Positions 12,196 to 25,535 are shown, counted from the stretch's first letter. The stretch: 64,000 bases of DNA from Miscanthus floridulus (GCF_019320115.1 NC_089587.1:89050939-89114938), one strand, 5' to 3'. The notes: generated from the letters alone by a model not told the origin. Program-made: numbers and translations.

Positions 12196-13944
12196 CTAAA
12201 ATGGATGGTCACCAACATCATCATCTCTACCACTTTGTTCCTCACACTTGCCTTGTTCCCTCTGCTCCTTTTCATCAGCAGCAATTTCCTTCTCAAGCTG
12301 CTGCAAAAAGGAAATAAAATGTTAGAATATAAAATAAAAGAGAAAGAGAAGCAAACAAAAAAGAAGAAACTTCAACTTAACCTTTTCCATCTTCTTTGTC
12401 GCTTTCATAAAAGCATTCTCTCTGCCACCCAAATTCTAATATTGACTAAAATATTTCTTGCAAAGCATTTGAGTCTGAGAAGAAACTTGACTCAACGATT
12501 CCACAAAAGGAAACTTATAATACTTATCCAACATTTGCTCAAACAAGGGATCTTTTGCCTCTTTCATCAAATGAAAAAGTGCACGAGTTGCGTACACACA
12601 ACTCAAATCAGCACTAGTCTGAATAACAGTTGACAAATCATCATATTGGCGGCACAACCAAGCAAAGAATGGATCAAATTCACCAAGCTCCCAGCAAGGA
12701 TCTTCTGGATTCACACCAAACTTGTCATAGCAATTCCTGCAAAGCTTCCATAGACGATTACATTTGTCATGAAATTTTTTATCCTTCTCAGCAGACTTCT
12801 TCTCAAGGTAATTTTTCTCTTTCACAATCTTATCATAATCTTTCTTCAAATTATTAAAATATTTAGTCTTTGTCTCAAGCCTAGCCCCAACAGAGATACA
12901 CCTTGAATCCATATCATGGAGAGCTTCAACTTTCTCTACTCTTTCCTTTTCTTTAGCAGCAAGCTGAGATTTCAAAGACTTAATCTCTTCAAGCAAACCT
13001 TTTTCGCAAAGTGTCTCATTTTTCGCTTCTTCTTCAACAGATTTATGTAAACTCCTTTGCAAAAGAGCACTCTAAAAAATATAACGCTATAAAAAATCAA
13101 ATCATGAAGCCAAAATTAACATATGAAGTTAGACAAAAATATACACACCTTGTAAATCATGGTAACACATGCATCTGCCAACTCAAGGGAAGATTTCCTA
13201 GCAAGTTGAGCATCAGTGTCAAGAACTATGAAGGCATCATAAATATACTTTGACAACTTTAACTCTGACTTCTTTGGCATAATGCGAAGTCTGTCCAGGC
13301 CAATCCCAACAAATTTAAAAGTATCTAAATTCGCACCTTGAGCTTGGTAGTACTCCATGCACCTCTTGTATGCCTCAGGGTCAACTCCATCAGGAATTGT
13401 TTCCAAGGCTTCAGTAGGAGTAGCAGGCTCCTAAACCACATCCTTCATCTTCCCAATATCAACAGTTGTCTCCTTCTGAGATGAAGGAGCAGGAAAAAAT
13501 TCCTCTAAAAAACAAATGAAGTCTAAAATAAGAACAAAAATATAAAATTCAAATCAAATAACGCAAAATAACAAACAAACTTACCTGTGGAAACACCCTT
13601 TTCAAGTTGACATGCAACTTTTTCACCAGTGTTCACATCAATAGTAGACACAGTAAGACGAGACGCTCGAGCATGCTTAGCCTCTTTGTCAAATATATCA
13701 TCATCAGAATCATCAAAATCAAGGGTAACAGTAGTAGTACCCTTACCCTTATCAGCCTTAACTTTTGGAGCATCAGTCTCCACAGGCGCACCTCCCAAAT
13801 TAGTATCTTGCATCACAACTTAGGGAGGAGAGGCAATGTGAAGAGTAGCACCAACATCGCCTACAGTCCTTGGTGTAGTTTCAGCAACAAACCTTTGAGA
13901 AGATGGCTCGACAGTCTCCTGTGAAGCCAAAGGAGCAACCTCAC
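12196..13944 (-). pseudogene. gypsy-type transposon gene, 3' half with introns
   Basis: The downstream half of the gene whose upstream half lies at 26652-28145; the copia element sits between them. Exon blocks on the minus strand: 13944-13585, 13504-13149, 13071-12382 and 12300-12196. They are separated by GT-AG introns of 80 bp (13505-13584), 77 bp (13072-13148) and 81 bp (12301-12381). The protein is acidic then strongly coiled-coil (EEIKSLKSQLAAKEKERVEK), followed by a conserved-looking block (CYDKFGVNPEDPCWELGEFD). The reading frame ends in an acidic C-terminus, with the stop at 12196-12198. Premature stops include a TAG near 12437 and one near 13818. Function is unknown; by family this is a gag-like protein of large grass retroelements. 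Confidence 0.75.
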
Positions 13945-15561
13945 TGAAAGCATCTAGGCTCCTAGTTGGGTTTCGGTGATTAATGATAATATGAGATTAC
14001 TATGACTAACGTGTGTTTTGCAGAGGCAATTAAGTTAGGTCATGGTAATGGCAATTGATTGGGCAATCATGGTTATCATGCCCCTATGATGGAAATCATT
14101 TTGGTTTTCAAAGGATGGACGACAAGGTTAAGATGGACTAGTTCTAAGTGTCATTTGGTGTTGAAGAGACACTTAGAGTAGTTTAGGACTTTGTTTTTCC
14201 TTTGGTCGTACTTTTAAGGGGGTATGGACTAGTAGCCTGACCTAGGTGAGTCTAGTGGGTTAGGTGTGGTGCACACTTGTCAAATCTAGCACTGTGTAGC
14301 TCTGAAGTAGCCCTTAGATTAATTGGAGAAAACTTCATTCACGCATGATTTCGAGTTGGAAGTGAATGGAGGGTCAAATGTTGATCGGACGCTGGTCCCG
14401 GTGTGACCGAACGCTAGCAGTCGAGTCCGGTCAGTTCATTTGATCAAGTGAAGTCATCTGAAAGCGATCGAACGCTGAGTGAAAAGTGACCGAACGCTGG
14501 GTGCCAGAGTCCGGTCAACTCCAGTAAGGTTCTAGAGAGGGAGAATCGTGATCGGACGTGTCCGGTCAGTGCTGACCGGACGCTGGTCAGGTTTCGGTTA
14601 CTGACCAGACGCTGAACAACAATGTGACCGGACGCTGGGTGCCAGAGTCCGGTCAACATCAGTAAGGGTCTAGAGAGCAGTTTTCGTGACTGGACACGTC
14701 CAGTCAGTGCTGATCGGACGCAGGTTAGAGTCCGGTCACACCTTAACAGCTCTGTGGTGGGGAGAACTGACTAGAGCGTCCGGTCACCCCGCAGGGTGCT
14801 GACTCAAGCACATAATGGTTCATTTTGAATGAGGGGATATAAATACTTTCTCTATTCATCCAAGGGAGTACTCTTGCCCATTTCAATAGCTAAGAAACAC
14901 CCTTGAGAGTGTCAAGGAGAGCAAGAGCCTAGTGAAGTGATTTTGATTTGAGAATCCAAGATTAAGGCCTCATTAGTGAAAAGAGAGTAGCAAGTGTGCA
15001 TCCACCCTTCTCATTAGGCTTGTTGTGGTCAAGTGAGAGTTCTTGCTTGTTACTCTTGGTGATCGCCATAACCTAGACGGCTTGGTGGTGATTGGGAGTT
15101 TGGTGATCATCCGGCGGAGCTTGTGGATGGCCCAACTCAAGTTGTGAGCGGTTGTGGGTGATTCACCGCGATGGAGTGTCAAAGAATCAACCCGTAGAGA
15201 GCACTTGATCCTTGCGTGGATCAAGGGGGAGCTACACCCTTGCACGGGTGCTCCAATGAGGACTAGTGGGGAGTGGCGACTCTCCGATACCTCGGCAAAA
15301 CATCGCCGCGTTCCTTCTCCTCTCTTTACTTTAAGCATTTACATTTGAGCAATTCAATTCTTGTCTTTACATTCTTAGAATTGCCATGCTAGAGTAGGAT
15401 TGGAACTTAGGGTGCTAAACTTTTGTGTGGTAGATCAATAGAATCACTTTCTAGGTAGAAGGGTTGAAGTGGGTCAAGTGTAGGGTTTATTTATTGCAAA
15501 GAATTTTAGAATTAGCCCAATTCACCCCCCCCCCCCCCTCTTGGGCATCTTGATCCTTTCA
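13945..15561 (+). repeat. left (5') LTR, 1617 bp
   Basis: Runs from TGAAAG to CTTTCA. It holds a dense cluster of GTCCGGTCA and GACCGGACGCTGG words at about 14380-14790, a TATAAATA at 14839 and a C-homopolymer near 15525. Confidence 0.93.
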
Positions 15562-15563
15562 AT

Positions 15564-15575
15564 TGGTATCAGAGC
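15564..15575 (+). promoter_or_regulatory. primer binding site, initiator tRNA-Met
   Basis: TGGTATCAGAGC, the standard plant initiator-methionyl tRNA complement, begins three bases after the left LTR end. Confidence 0.95.
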
Positions 15576-15614
15576 CTCGTGCTCACGTATTTAGGCTTAA
15601 CCACCTAGAGAAAG

Positions 15615-18026
15615 ATGTCTCATAGGGATGGACCTCCTCCTATCTTTGAGGGAGATGATTTTCCTTATTGAAAAATCCGCATGGAGGCGTATTTAGAAGC
15701 TCTAGATGTTGGAATTCTTAGAGCCGCCTCTCAAGGTTTCCCAAAGCCTAGGGATCCCACACACCTTCAAGGCGATGAAGTAAATTATGAGAAATGGAAT
15801 GCAAAGGCTAGAAACACCATCTTTAGAGGCCTTTGCAAAGATGTGTTTAATCGTGTGAGGAACCAAAAGGACGCCCATGCACTATGGTCGGACATTTGTG
15901 CGCTCCATGAGGAAACAAAGAGTGAGCGTGAGGAACGCTATCATCTCGTCATGAAAAAGCTTAATTCTTTTGAGATGCTTCCTAAAGAGAGTACTAATGA
16001 AATGTACTCATGCTTAAATGTTCTTGTAGAGGAAGTCAATGGGATTGGACTTACTCAAATGCAATCATCCAATGTTGTAAGAAAAATCTTGAGTATCCTC
16101 CCCATTGACAAATATGGGCATATTGTGACCATGCTTCATCAAGGTGATCTTTCCACCGCTACACCAACTCAAATCTTGGGAAAGATCAACACTCATGAGA
16201 TGTACATGCACATCACACCACAAGATGGCTCATCCTCTACTAAGAAGAAAGATAAAGACTTGGCATTCAAGGCTAGCCAAGAGAAGGGCAAAGCAAGAAT
16301 TGAGTATGAGAGCTCAAGTGATGATGAAATTGATAATGCAAGTCTTGCTCTCATGGTGAGAAGAACTGCCAAGATGCTAAAGAAGCTCAACAAGAATGGC
16401 ATCAAGTTTGATGGCAAGAAAAAGAAGTTCTTCACTAGCACTAGAAGGAAAGCCAATCTTCGAGATGGATTGCTATAATTGTGGAGAACTTGGTCATCTA
16501 GCACATCAATGCCCCAAGCCTAAGAAAGACAAATACAAGAAGAAGAACAAGGGCAAGAAAGATGACTCAAGTGATGAAGATGAAGATGAGAAGAACAAAA
16601 ACAAGCCATACAAGAAGAAGGATGGCAAGAAGAAGAACTTCCACAAGAAAAACAAAATGGCAAGGCATACATCATCGGTGATTGGCTCATAGACATTGAT
16701 TCATCAAGTTGTTCATCCGATGATGATAGTGACAACGAGAATGTGGCCGCTATTGTGATTGACTCTTCATCATCTTCACCGACACCACCACCATCATCCT
16801 CTACACACCTATGACTTATGGCCAAGGGTGAACGAAAGGTATCAAATGATGATGAAAGTAGTGGTGATGAACATGCTTGCAATGATGATAGTGATAGTGA
16901 TGATGATGAATTTGAATCGCCTTCATATGATGATCTTGTTAAATTGCTAAATCAATATACTAAGATCATTAGAAAGTCAAGAGCTAAGAATGAAAAGCTA
17001 GAACTTAAGAATGATTCTCTTTTAGCTAAATGTGATATAGCGAAAAAGGCTAGTGTTGAGCTTAGAGAAGCAAATGATGCTATGTCATCCAAACTCAAGG
17101 AGCTCAAATCTTCTAAGAAAGAGCTTAAAGATAAACATGATAAACTTGAGGGGATACATAATGAGCTCATCACTAGCTACAAAATGCTAAAAGAAGAATA
17201 TACAAATCTCAAGATCAATCATGATAATCTTATTATCTCTCATGAGTTTTTATCCAATGAGCCACATGATGCTACTAACCATGTTGTTAAGATTGATATA
17301 GCTACATCATGTGATGATTTGATTATTGATAGCATTGAGAAAGGTTCTAGTAGCAAAGACAAGCAAGTGGTTGAGTCCAATAACTATAATGAGTATGTTA
17401 AGATCAAGAATGAGAATGAGAAGCTAAAGAAAGATCTTGAGAAGCTTTCAACCACCAACACCATTGTGATAGAGAACCTTTACCATGATAGTGATCTAGC
17501 CCTTGAGAATGAGAAGCTTAAAGAAGAGGACAAGAGGCTTAAGGAGAAAAATCATGATGAGCTAAAAGAAGAAAACAAGAAGCTCAAGCTAGAAAAAGAA
17601 CATCTCAAGACTGGGTTGAGCAAATTCACAAGAGGCCAACATCTTCAAAGTGAGCTACTCATGAACACCATCATGAAGATGGATAGAAGTGGAATTGGAT
17701 ACTTAGCACATCAAGAGAAGAAGGCTCAAGCTCAACACCAACAACAACACAAGTCAAAGCCAAAGCCAAAGAAGTGTTTTGAGTGTGGACAAGAAGGTCA
17801 CTTTGCCCATGAGTGTCAAACTCCACCACCACAACCCTTGCCCAAGAATGCTAGACCTTTTGCTTTCAATGCTCATTACATGCTTAGAATGGATTCTAGT
17901 GGTAAAATGAAAGTCATGTTCTTAGGACCTCCCAACAAGAATAGGCCTAATAAAATTTGGGTTGCAAAGTCACTTGTAGAGAAAGTCAAGGGCCCTCAAC
18001 AAGTTTGGGTCCCTAAACAAGCTTGA
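15615..18026 (+). pseudogene. copia gag polyprotein (capsid and nucleocapsid)
   Basis: Starts ATG at 15615 just after the primer site. A TGG-to-TGA stop at 15669 breaks the FPYW motif, after which gag continues at 15681-16478 (KWNAKARNTIFRGL; ERYHLVMKKLNSFEMLP). A frameshift near 16450 moves to the frame with the first zinc knuckle CYNCGELGHLAHQC. A second shift near 16660 leads into 16818-18026, a long Lys/Glu-rich coiled coil of about 250 residues, then a second knuckle, CFECGQEGHFAHEC, at about 17776. Two knuckles separated by a long coiled coil fit Sirevirus gag. Confidence 0.88.
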
Positions 18027-18040
18027 TCTCTTGTGTGTAG

Positions 18041-21000
18041 GTGAACTACAAGACCAGTGGAAGTCATTGGGTAATTGATAGTGGTTGCACACAACATATG
18101 ACCGATGATCCTTGTATGTTCACCTCACTAGATGAAGAAGTAGATGGCCAAGAAAGAATTACATTTGGAGATAATTCAAAGGGCAAAGTGAAAGGATTGG
18201 GCAAAGTGGCAATATCAAATGATCACTCTATTTCAAATGTGCTATATGTTGCTTCTTTGAGCTTCAACTTGATAGGACAAATGTGTGATCTTGGCTTCCA
18301 ATGTTTGTTTACCGAGAAGGAAGTGGTTGTATCTAAGAAAGATGATGATCGAATTATATTCAAGGGATTTAGATACAACAACCTATATCTAGTGGATTTC
18401 ACCTCTGAAGATGCTAACTTGAAGACATGCCTATTCACCAAAACATCACTTGGGTGGCTATGGCATAGAAGACTTGCTCATGTTGGGATGAGCTCACTCA
18501 AGAAACTTATGAAGAATGAATTGGTGATAGGGTTGAAGGATGTGAAATTTGAAAAGGACAAGCTTTGTAGTGCATGTCAAGCCAACAAGCAAGTTGCAAA
18601 CACTCATCCTACAAAAGCTTTCATGTCAACCACAAGAGTGCTAGAGCTCCTTCACATGGACTTATTTGGACCAACAATTTACAAGAGTTTGGGATGAAAT
18701 CTTTATTGTCTTGTGATTGTTGATGACTACTCAAGATATACATGGGTGTTCTTCCTTCATGACAAGATCGAGGTTGCATCATGCTTCAAGAAGTTTGCCA
18801 AGAGAGCACAAAATGAGTTTGAAGTGAAGCTCAAGAAGATTAGAAGTGATAATGGTAAAGAATTTGACAACACAAACATTGAAGCTTATTGTGATGAAGT
18901 TGGAATCAAGCATGAGGTGTTCGCAACATACACTCCTCAACAAAATGGTGTAATTGAGAGAAAGAACCGGACACTCATTACACTTGCAAGAACAATGCTT
19001 GATGAGTACAACACACCCAAAGCTCTATGGGTGGAAGCAATCAACACCGCATGCTATGCATCCAACCGCCTATTCCTTCAAAAGTTTCTTGGCAAGACAC
19101 CTTATGAGTTGCTCAATGGGAAGAAGCCGAACGTCTCCTTCTTTAGGGTGTTTGGTTGCAAATGCTACATCTATAAGAAGCGGCAACACCTAGAAAAGTT
19201 TCAAAGACGTTGTGATATTGGCTTTCTTGTTGGTTACTCATCAAAGTCCAAAGCATATAGAGTATTTAATCATGCCACCGGCTTGGTTGAAGAAATATAT
19301 GATGTGGAATTTGATGAATCTAACGGCTCCCAAGGAGCACATGAGAATCTTGATGATGTAGGTGATGAAACATTGAGGGAGGCCATGAAGAATATTCCAG
19401 TTGGAGATATCAAGCCTAAAGATGATGTACAAGTGATTGATCCACCTTCTTCATCAAATGTGCCACAAGATGGTGATAAAGATGGGAGAGTAGAAAATGA
19501 AGATACTCATGTCTCTCATGATCAAATGGTGGCACAAGCACAAGATGTTGATGTTCCACAACCTCCCCCTCAAGTGGTTGAAAGAAGAAATTCACCTCTA
19601 CTACAAGCTCATCCACATGATCTCATCATAGGGAGTCCATCAAAGGGTGTAATGACTCGATCTAAAAAAACTTGCTTCATTTATTGAACATCATTCTTTT
19701 ATCTCTTGTGTTGAACCTAAGAATGTAGAAGAAGCTCTTCAAGATTCGGATTGGATCAATGTCATGCATGAAGAGTTGAACAACTTCACTCGCAATGAAG
19801 TTTGGACTCTTGAAGAGCGACCATAAGGTGCAAGAGTCATTGGAACAAAGTGGGTGTTCCACAACAAGCAAGATGATCAAGGCGTTGTTGTGAGGAATAA
19901 GACAAGACTAGTTGTAAAGGGGTTCTCTCAAGTTGAAGGTTTGGATTTTGGGGAGACCTTTGCACCGGTTGTAAGACTTGAAGCCATTCGTATCCTCCTT
20001 ACATATGCATCGCATCATGAAATGAAATTATATCAAATGGATGTTAAAAGTGCATTTTTAAATGGCTTCAAAAATGAACTAGTCTATGTTGATCTACCTC
20101 TAGGGTTTGAAGACCCTAGATATCCTAATCATGTTTATAGGTTGTCCAAGGCGCTATATGGGCTAAAGCAAGCCTCAAGAGCTTGGTATGAGTGTCTTTG
20201 GGATTTCCTCATTGAGAAAGGCTTCACCATTGGGAAGGTCGACATCACACTATTCACCAAGAAGCTTGATGGAGAGATCTTCATTTGTCAAGTATATGTT
20301 GATGATATCATCTTTGGATCATCAAATGAAGATTCTTGCAAAGAGTTTGGTGAATTAATGTCGAAGGAGTTCGAGATGTCAATGATTGGAGATCTTACAT
20401 TCTTTCTTGGTTTTGAAGTCAAGCAAATGAGAGAAGGGATTTTCATCTCTCAAGAAAAGTATACCAAGGATCTTCTCAAGAGGTACAATATGGATGAGTG
20501 TAAGCCAATCAAGACACCAATGCCATCTAATGGACATCTTGACCTAGATGAGGGAGGTAAAACGGTTGATCAAACTCTCTACCGCTCTATGATTGGTAGC
20601 TTGTTGTATTTAACCGCATCTAGGCCCGACATCATGTTTAGTGTGTATATGTGTGCTAGATTTCAAGCTAATCCTAAGGAAGCTCATTTGATTGTTGTTA
20701 AAAGAATCCTTAGGTATCTTAAGCACACACCAAGCATTGGACTTTGGTATCCCAAAGGAGCTAGATTTGAATTAGTTGGCTATTCCGATTCGGATTATGC
20801 CAGTTGCAAAGTTGATAGGAAAATCACATCTGGAGGGTGCCATTTGCTTGGTAGATCACTTGTGTCTTGGTCCTCCAAGAAGGAAAATAGTGTGGCTTTG
20901 TCCACCGCCGAAGCCGAATACATTGCCACGGGTGCTTGTTGTGCACATACTTTACATGAAGCAAACTTTGCTAGACTATGGTGTAGTTCTAGAAAAAGTA

Positions 21001-21252
21001 TCTCTTTTGTGTGACAATGAGAGTGCGGTAAAGCTTACTAATAATCCGGTTCAACACTCTCGCACCAAGCACATAGATATCCGCTATCACTTTCTTAGAG
21101 ATCATGTTGCTAAGAATGATATATCATTAGAAGGTGTAAGGACCGAGGATCCATTGGCGGATATCTTCACTAAACCGCTAGATGAGGCTACATTTTGTCG
21201 GTTGAGGAATGAGCTCAATGTGCTTGATTTTAGTAACTTCACTAGAAAATGA
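18041..21252 (+). pseudogene. copia pol: protease, integrase, RT, RNase H
   Basis: Order along the frame: protease with DSGCTQHM (about 18077); the gag-pre-integrase zinc region (WHRRLAHVG, then C..C near 18565); integrase with MDLFGP, SDNGKEF and GVIERKNRT supplying the D, D and E residues; RT with LYQMDVKSAFLNG and catalytic YVDDIIFGS (20295-20325); and RNase H with DSDYASCKVDRKITSGG and STAEAEY. Breaks: a GGA-to-TGA stop at 18695, an extra A in a seven-A run near 19665, a TAA in place of Gln near 19824, and a two-base loss near 20945 in RNase H. Apart from these few lesions the domains are well preserved. Confidence 0.93.
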
Positions 21253-22593
21253 GCTTGTGTTGTCCCTTGCATTGCATTGCAATATACAACATGTTTAATT
21301 TTTGGTAATGCATTTAGGGCTTGTCTAACATGGTTAAGATAACCGCCAAAAAGCATGTGAAGAAGCTTAACCTTGGATCAAACTTGACAAGCAACTAGAA
21401 TTACTTTCAAGTATTGCATTGCATATGCATGTATGTTGTTTTTTCGTTTCTCTTCAATCACCCTTTTATTGCCTATTTTCTTAAAAAGAATTATAGCCTA
21501 AGGCAAAATACTTTAAAAATTTTTAGGGTTTGAGAGAGGTCACTCACATCAGTCCCAATTGATGTTTATTTGAGTCTTATTGAACTTGGGACTTGATTAG
21601 GAATAGGCTGCGCGAAGGAACATGGAAGATTTGCTGAAAAAGGGTGATCAGACGCTGGACCGGACTCTGCTCCCTATGTCTAGTCAGTTCACAGGATGTG
21701 AACCATTGCTGCAAAGGAGTGACCTGACACTGAAACAGTACCTTTCCTGTGTCTGGTCAGATGGCATTCCTGCGTCCGGTCAAGCGAAGAAGATGAAGAC
21801 AGAATCGATAGGACTCTGACTATGTCTGATCAGTAGGGATCGGACACGTCCTGTCGAGACTTGGGAGGTTTTGGACCTCTCTATTGTCGATCGGACTCCA
21901 GGTGGCAGCGTTCGGTCATTGCCACCAGAGCGTCCAGTCAGTAGAAGACATGCGGATATAGGACTCAATTCCTTTCCTTTTCTCTTATGACATGGGGGCC
22001 ACCATATAACCCAAATCGCCACGCGCGCATTTTACCCTAATCTGCCAACTTTGCCATCGCTCGCCCAAGCCACTGCGTTCCCTGCTCGTGCCGCCTGCCC
22101 GTGCATCCGTGCCCTAAGCTCCACCGCTCCCGCATTGCCGAATCTCACCCACGCCGTCATGTGTCTCGTGCCATCGCACGCTCCCGTGCCCGCACAATCT
22201 CGCACGCCATGCGCCGTCGTGCCCTGTGCTAGCTCCGCCGCCTATGCTCACATGGTCATGCCCACAACTCACCACCGTGCCCTAGCGCCGCCACACCCGT
22301 GCCTCTGCTCCACGCACCCTACCTGCATTGCTCACTGCCCTGCATCTTGACGACCCATCCAGAGTTGCATTGAATTGCAACCCTAACCCTAATTGCCGAT
22401 TCCAGTGGTGCTCGTGTTTCATTCCTCTTCTCTTTGGTCGCCGGTTCATCAGTGAGTCGGTGTTTCTAAGGTTACTTTGGTAGTTGTCAGTTAACTCGAG
22501 GCCAAGCCCATGAGTACGAATCAAGGCCAAGCCTCACGAGTGTCAGTGATAGTTGGTTCTTGTCCCTGATTGCAGTTCGTTTTAGCTCCAGCA
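21253..22593 (+). other. inter-ORF region with LTR-like motif cluster
   Basis: Non-coding space between pol and the third ORF. At 21640-21950 it repeats the GACCGGACTC/GTCCGGTCA words seen in the LTRs. At 22020-22340 it becomes very C-rich, like a leader sequence. A possible splice donor (GTGAGT, 22452) and acceptor (ATTGCAG ending 22574) frame a 123-bp intron just before the ATG at 22594. Confidence 0.55.
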
Positions 22594-25010
22594 ATGGCAC
22601 GTGTCAAGAATGTCAGAGGTGGTCCTGGTGATGAGGATCCGAGGCCTTTGTCTCGCCTGTCTGCTGAGGTGAAAGGCAAGGGGACAAAGAAGATTACATT
22701 AAAGAAGCGGAAGTTTGCAGATGCTGATACAGTGAGAGCAGTAGCATTACCAGCCACCGTAGAGCGTGTAGAGATAGGAGGTGCTTGGAGTGGTGTTGTC
22801 ATTGCAGATCAGCTCTCACCAACATAGAGGGCCACCATTGAGGCGATAGAGCATCGTCATGGTAGTCCAGCTAGGACTATCATGCTTGAGTGATGGCGTG
22901 TCATTTTGGAGGAGAGTCAGCCTTAGGGGGAGCCACAGTAGCAGGCTCAGCTAGCACAGTAGACAGAGCAGACTCAGGAGGCAGAGCAGACCGAGGAGAC
23001 AGAGTAGGCACCTCAGCCATAGTTACGCCGCTCTGGTCATACTCGTACCCAGGTGACACCAAGGCCAGAGACATAGAGGAGGGGTTCTCGTCTGCCTCCT
23101 AGACCATAGGGTTCGTCTCAAGTGACTCACTTGGATTTGAGGGCTGCCATGGCCAAGCAGGTGTAGCAGCTCAGGTTCATGCAGTTCAAGGACTGGTTCC
23201 CGCCGAGGAGGGATGAGCATGCTTCAGAGGGATTCTATACACCACTGCAGGAGGACTTCTACAATGCTTATCTAAACGGTGGTGTGGCTTTCAGATCACA
23301 GAGGGTTTGTTCTATTGAGGCCATTGTAGCAGCAGCTAGAGAGCAGATCTGCCCTCATCTCTCTTACCTGCTAGGGTTGACAGACTTACTTGGACGAACA
23401 TGTAGATATGTTCCATCTTAGGTCTGAGAGTTCTACGATACACTTTGGATTGACCCAACTCATAGGTTCATACACTTTGCATTCAGAGGCCATGATTATA
23501 GGCTGATGAGCTTCAGGGTCAGAGAGATTCTTAGGTTATAGGAGTCACCCATCTGCCTCGATGAGGTTTGCTATGGACATACAGAGCCTCCTAGACGGCC
23601 TCATGGTGGTCTTGTGCCTCTCATAGATCTCATCCGACCTTGCTTCATAGAGCCATTCAGCGAGGGGTCGAGAAGGACACCCAGAGATCTTACTCCTACA
23701 GCTAGACTGCTCGATGCTATCATGAGGAGGACCGTACTACCGAGGATGGGATATCATGAGGGATTGACTCGCATTCAGTTATGGCTACTAAACTCTTTGA
23801 TGCAATAGACAATGTTTGATATATGGGATGTCATTCTTTCTGAGATAGAGGATACACTTGCAGAGGGATTCGGAGGTCATAGGTAGCTGTCGTATGCTCA
23901 TTGGCACTTTTCTAATTCATAGGGCAGTCATAGTGAGGCCTCCTGAGATGTTGGTAGAGTATTCTGGTGCTACTACAGAGTTTCTAGCTTATAACATGAC
24001 TCAGATGCTCCGTCACAGTAAAGTGAGGATACCTAGCCAGCCGAGTCATCGCCTAGAGGTGCTAGAGTCTATAGCCCATCAGGATGAAATTATTAGGGGC
24101 ATTGCAGTGACTGAGGAGCAGCAGCTAGATGCACAGCAGGAAGGTATGGTTGAAAGTGATCCTAGTGATAGCTTAAATGATGATTATTAGGCCATTCCTC
24201 AGATGCCTCCATGACGACATGACGGTGAGGCCAGTGGCTCTAGCTCAGCTCCATAGGCACCGCAGACAGACCTCGCTCTTCTTGCTATACTTGAGTGGAT
24301 GAGGTAGGATCAGGCTTGTTAGGCCCAGGAGACCGCAGTTGCACTTGCACAGGTTCAGGCCAGACAGGACGAGACCTAGCGACAATAGCAGGCTATCTAG
24401 TAGCAGCAGCAGGCCATGCAGCAGTAGGAGCTCCTCATTCAGCAGCAGTTACTTGGTTTCATGCAGCATGTTGTTACTGCCTTGGGGCTCCACCGCCATA
24501 GCTTACACCTTAGCTCGATCAGCCTGCCACCACTACAGTGACTCTAGGTTTTTAGCCTAGTGGGCTTTAGAGTTAAGGACAGCTAGCTACCATGTTCGCT
24601 TCACCTACAGAGCAGGTGTCCCAGTGGTTTGCTTCGCCAGTGCTAGCCCAGGGTCTTTCCTTCACACCTCTACATACGGGCTTCACACTGGCTCAGAGTT
24701 CATCGATGCTTGTGACAGACATCCCAGTTTCCAAGAGCCTTAGTGCTACTTTTAGTGAGTTGATAGGACAGCCTACACCGCCAGAGCTATATGTCCCTAG
24801 ACCTTCCACCGTTGCTCCAGTTATTGGCACTACAGAGACACTCCCATCATTAGTTGCATCATCAGAGCCACCTGCTACAGTCATACCTGCAGAGTCACCG
24901 GGTCACACCAGTTCTAGAGCAGACCCAGACCGCTTCAGCGTCACTTCCAGCGACAGAGGGTCAAATAGCTCAGAGCTCCAGATCAGAGGATGATGCTACC
25001 TAGTTCTAGA
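22594..25010 (+). pseudogene. third ORF (env-like position) of the copia element
   Basis: A long decayed ORF after pol, where some Sireviruses carry an env-like gene. One frame runs from ATG 22594 to about 23890 (KDWFPPRRDEHASEGFYTP; REQICPHLSYLLGLTDLL; GLVPLIDLIRPCFIEPF; GMGYHEGLTRIQLWLL-type sequence). It then shifts to a second frame to about 24440 with a Gln-rich helix, and ends in a Ser/Thr/Pro-rich part (24592-24993). I counted 22 in-frame TAG and 3 TGA stops and no TAA before 24440; most TAGs sit where CAG (Gln) fits. No signal peptide or clear membrane segment was seen, so a true envelope role is not supported. It resembles ORFs in other grass retroelements, of unknown function. Confidence 0.7.
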
Positions 25011-25087
25011 TCGCTCATCGCACCTCAACGCCCAACTCGTCCGCTGCTGTCCCACCGACAAACCCTTAAGTTTTGGTGCTTGACGCC

Positions 25088-25100
25088 AAAGGGGGAGAGG
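25088..25100 (+). promoter_or_regulatory. internal polypurine tract
   Basis: AAAGGGGGAGAGG about 450 bp before the right LTR. Further G-rich purine runs lie near 25120 and 25140. Repeated polypurine tracts upstream of the 3' LTR are a known Sirevirus trait. Confidence 0.7.
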
Positions 25101-25535
25101 GATCGAGTATGATAGACATAGGGGGAGCGATATATCTAGGGGGGCTTATTTATTACATTTGGCTTTTTATGTGTGATACATTATTATGCATTCATGTTTA
25201 CTTTCATGCATTGAACTACATACGTGTGATCATGATATTTATGTGATAGTGATATTTATGTGATATGTGACATGTGTGCTCTCTACTTTGATCTTTATAT
25301 ATGTCATGTCACTTGGTTATGCTCATTTTCTTTGCTTTCACGTTTTACTCCGATGCAAATGAGCTTTATTTCTTGTACTCATGCTTATTTCATATCTATT
25401 GAGTACACCATGTTGGCTTGGGTCAAATAAGCTTGTCTAACCACTTTGTTCTTATTGTCAAAAGCTTATATGAACCAAACATGTTGAAAACCTCATCTCT
25501 TTCACATACTCGAGGTTGTATTGTTATCAATCACC

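Noticed and set aside
22594..25010. A true retroviral envelope gene
   Set aside because: Position fits, but no signal peptide, cleavage site or membrane anchor is visible even if the stops are ignored.
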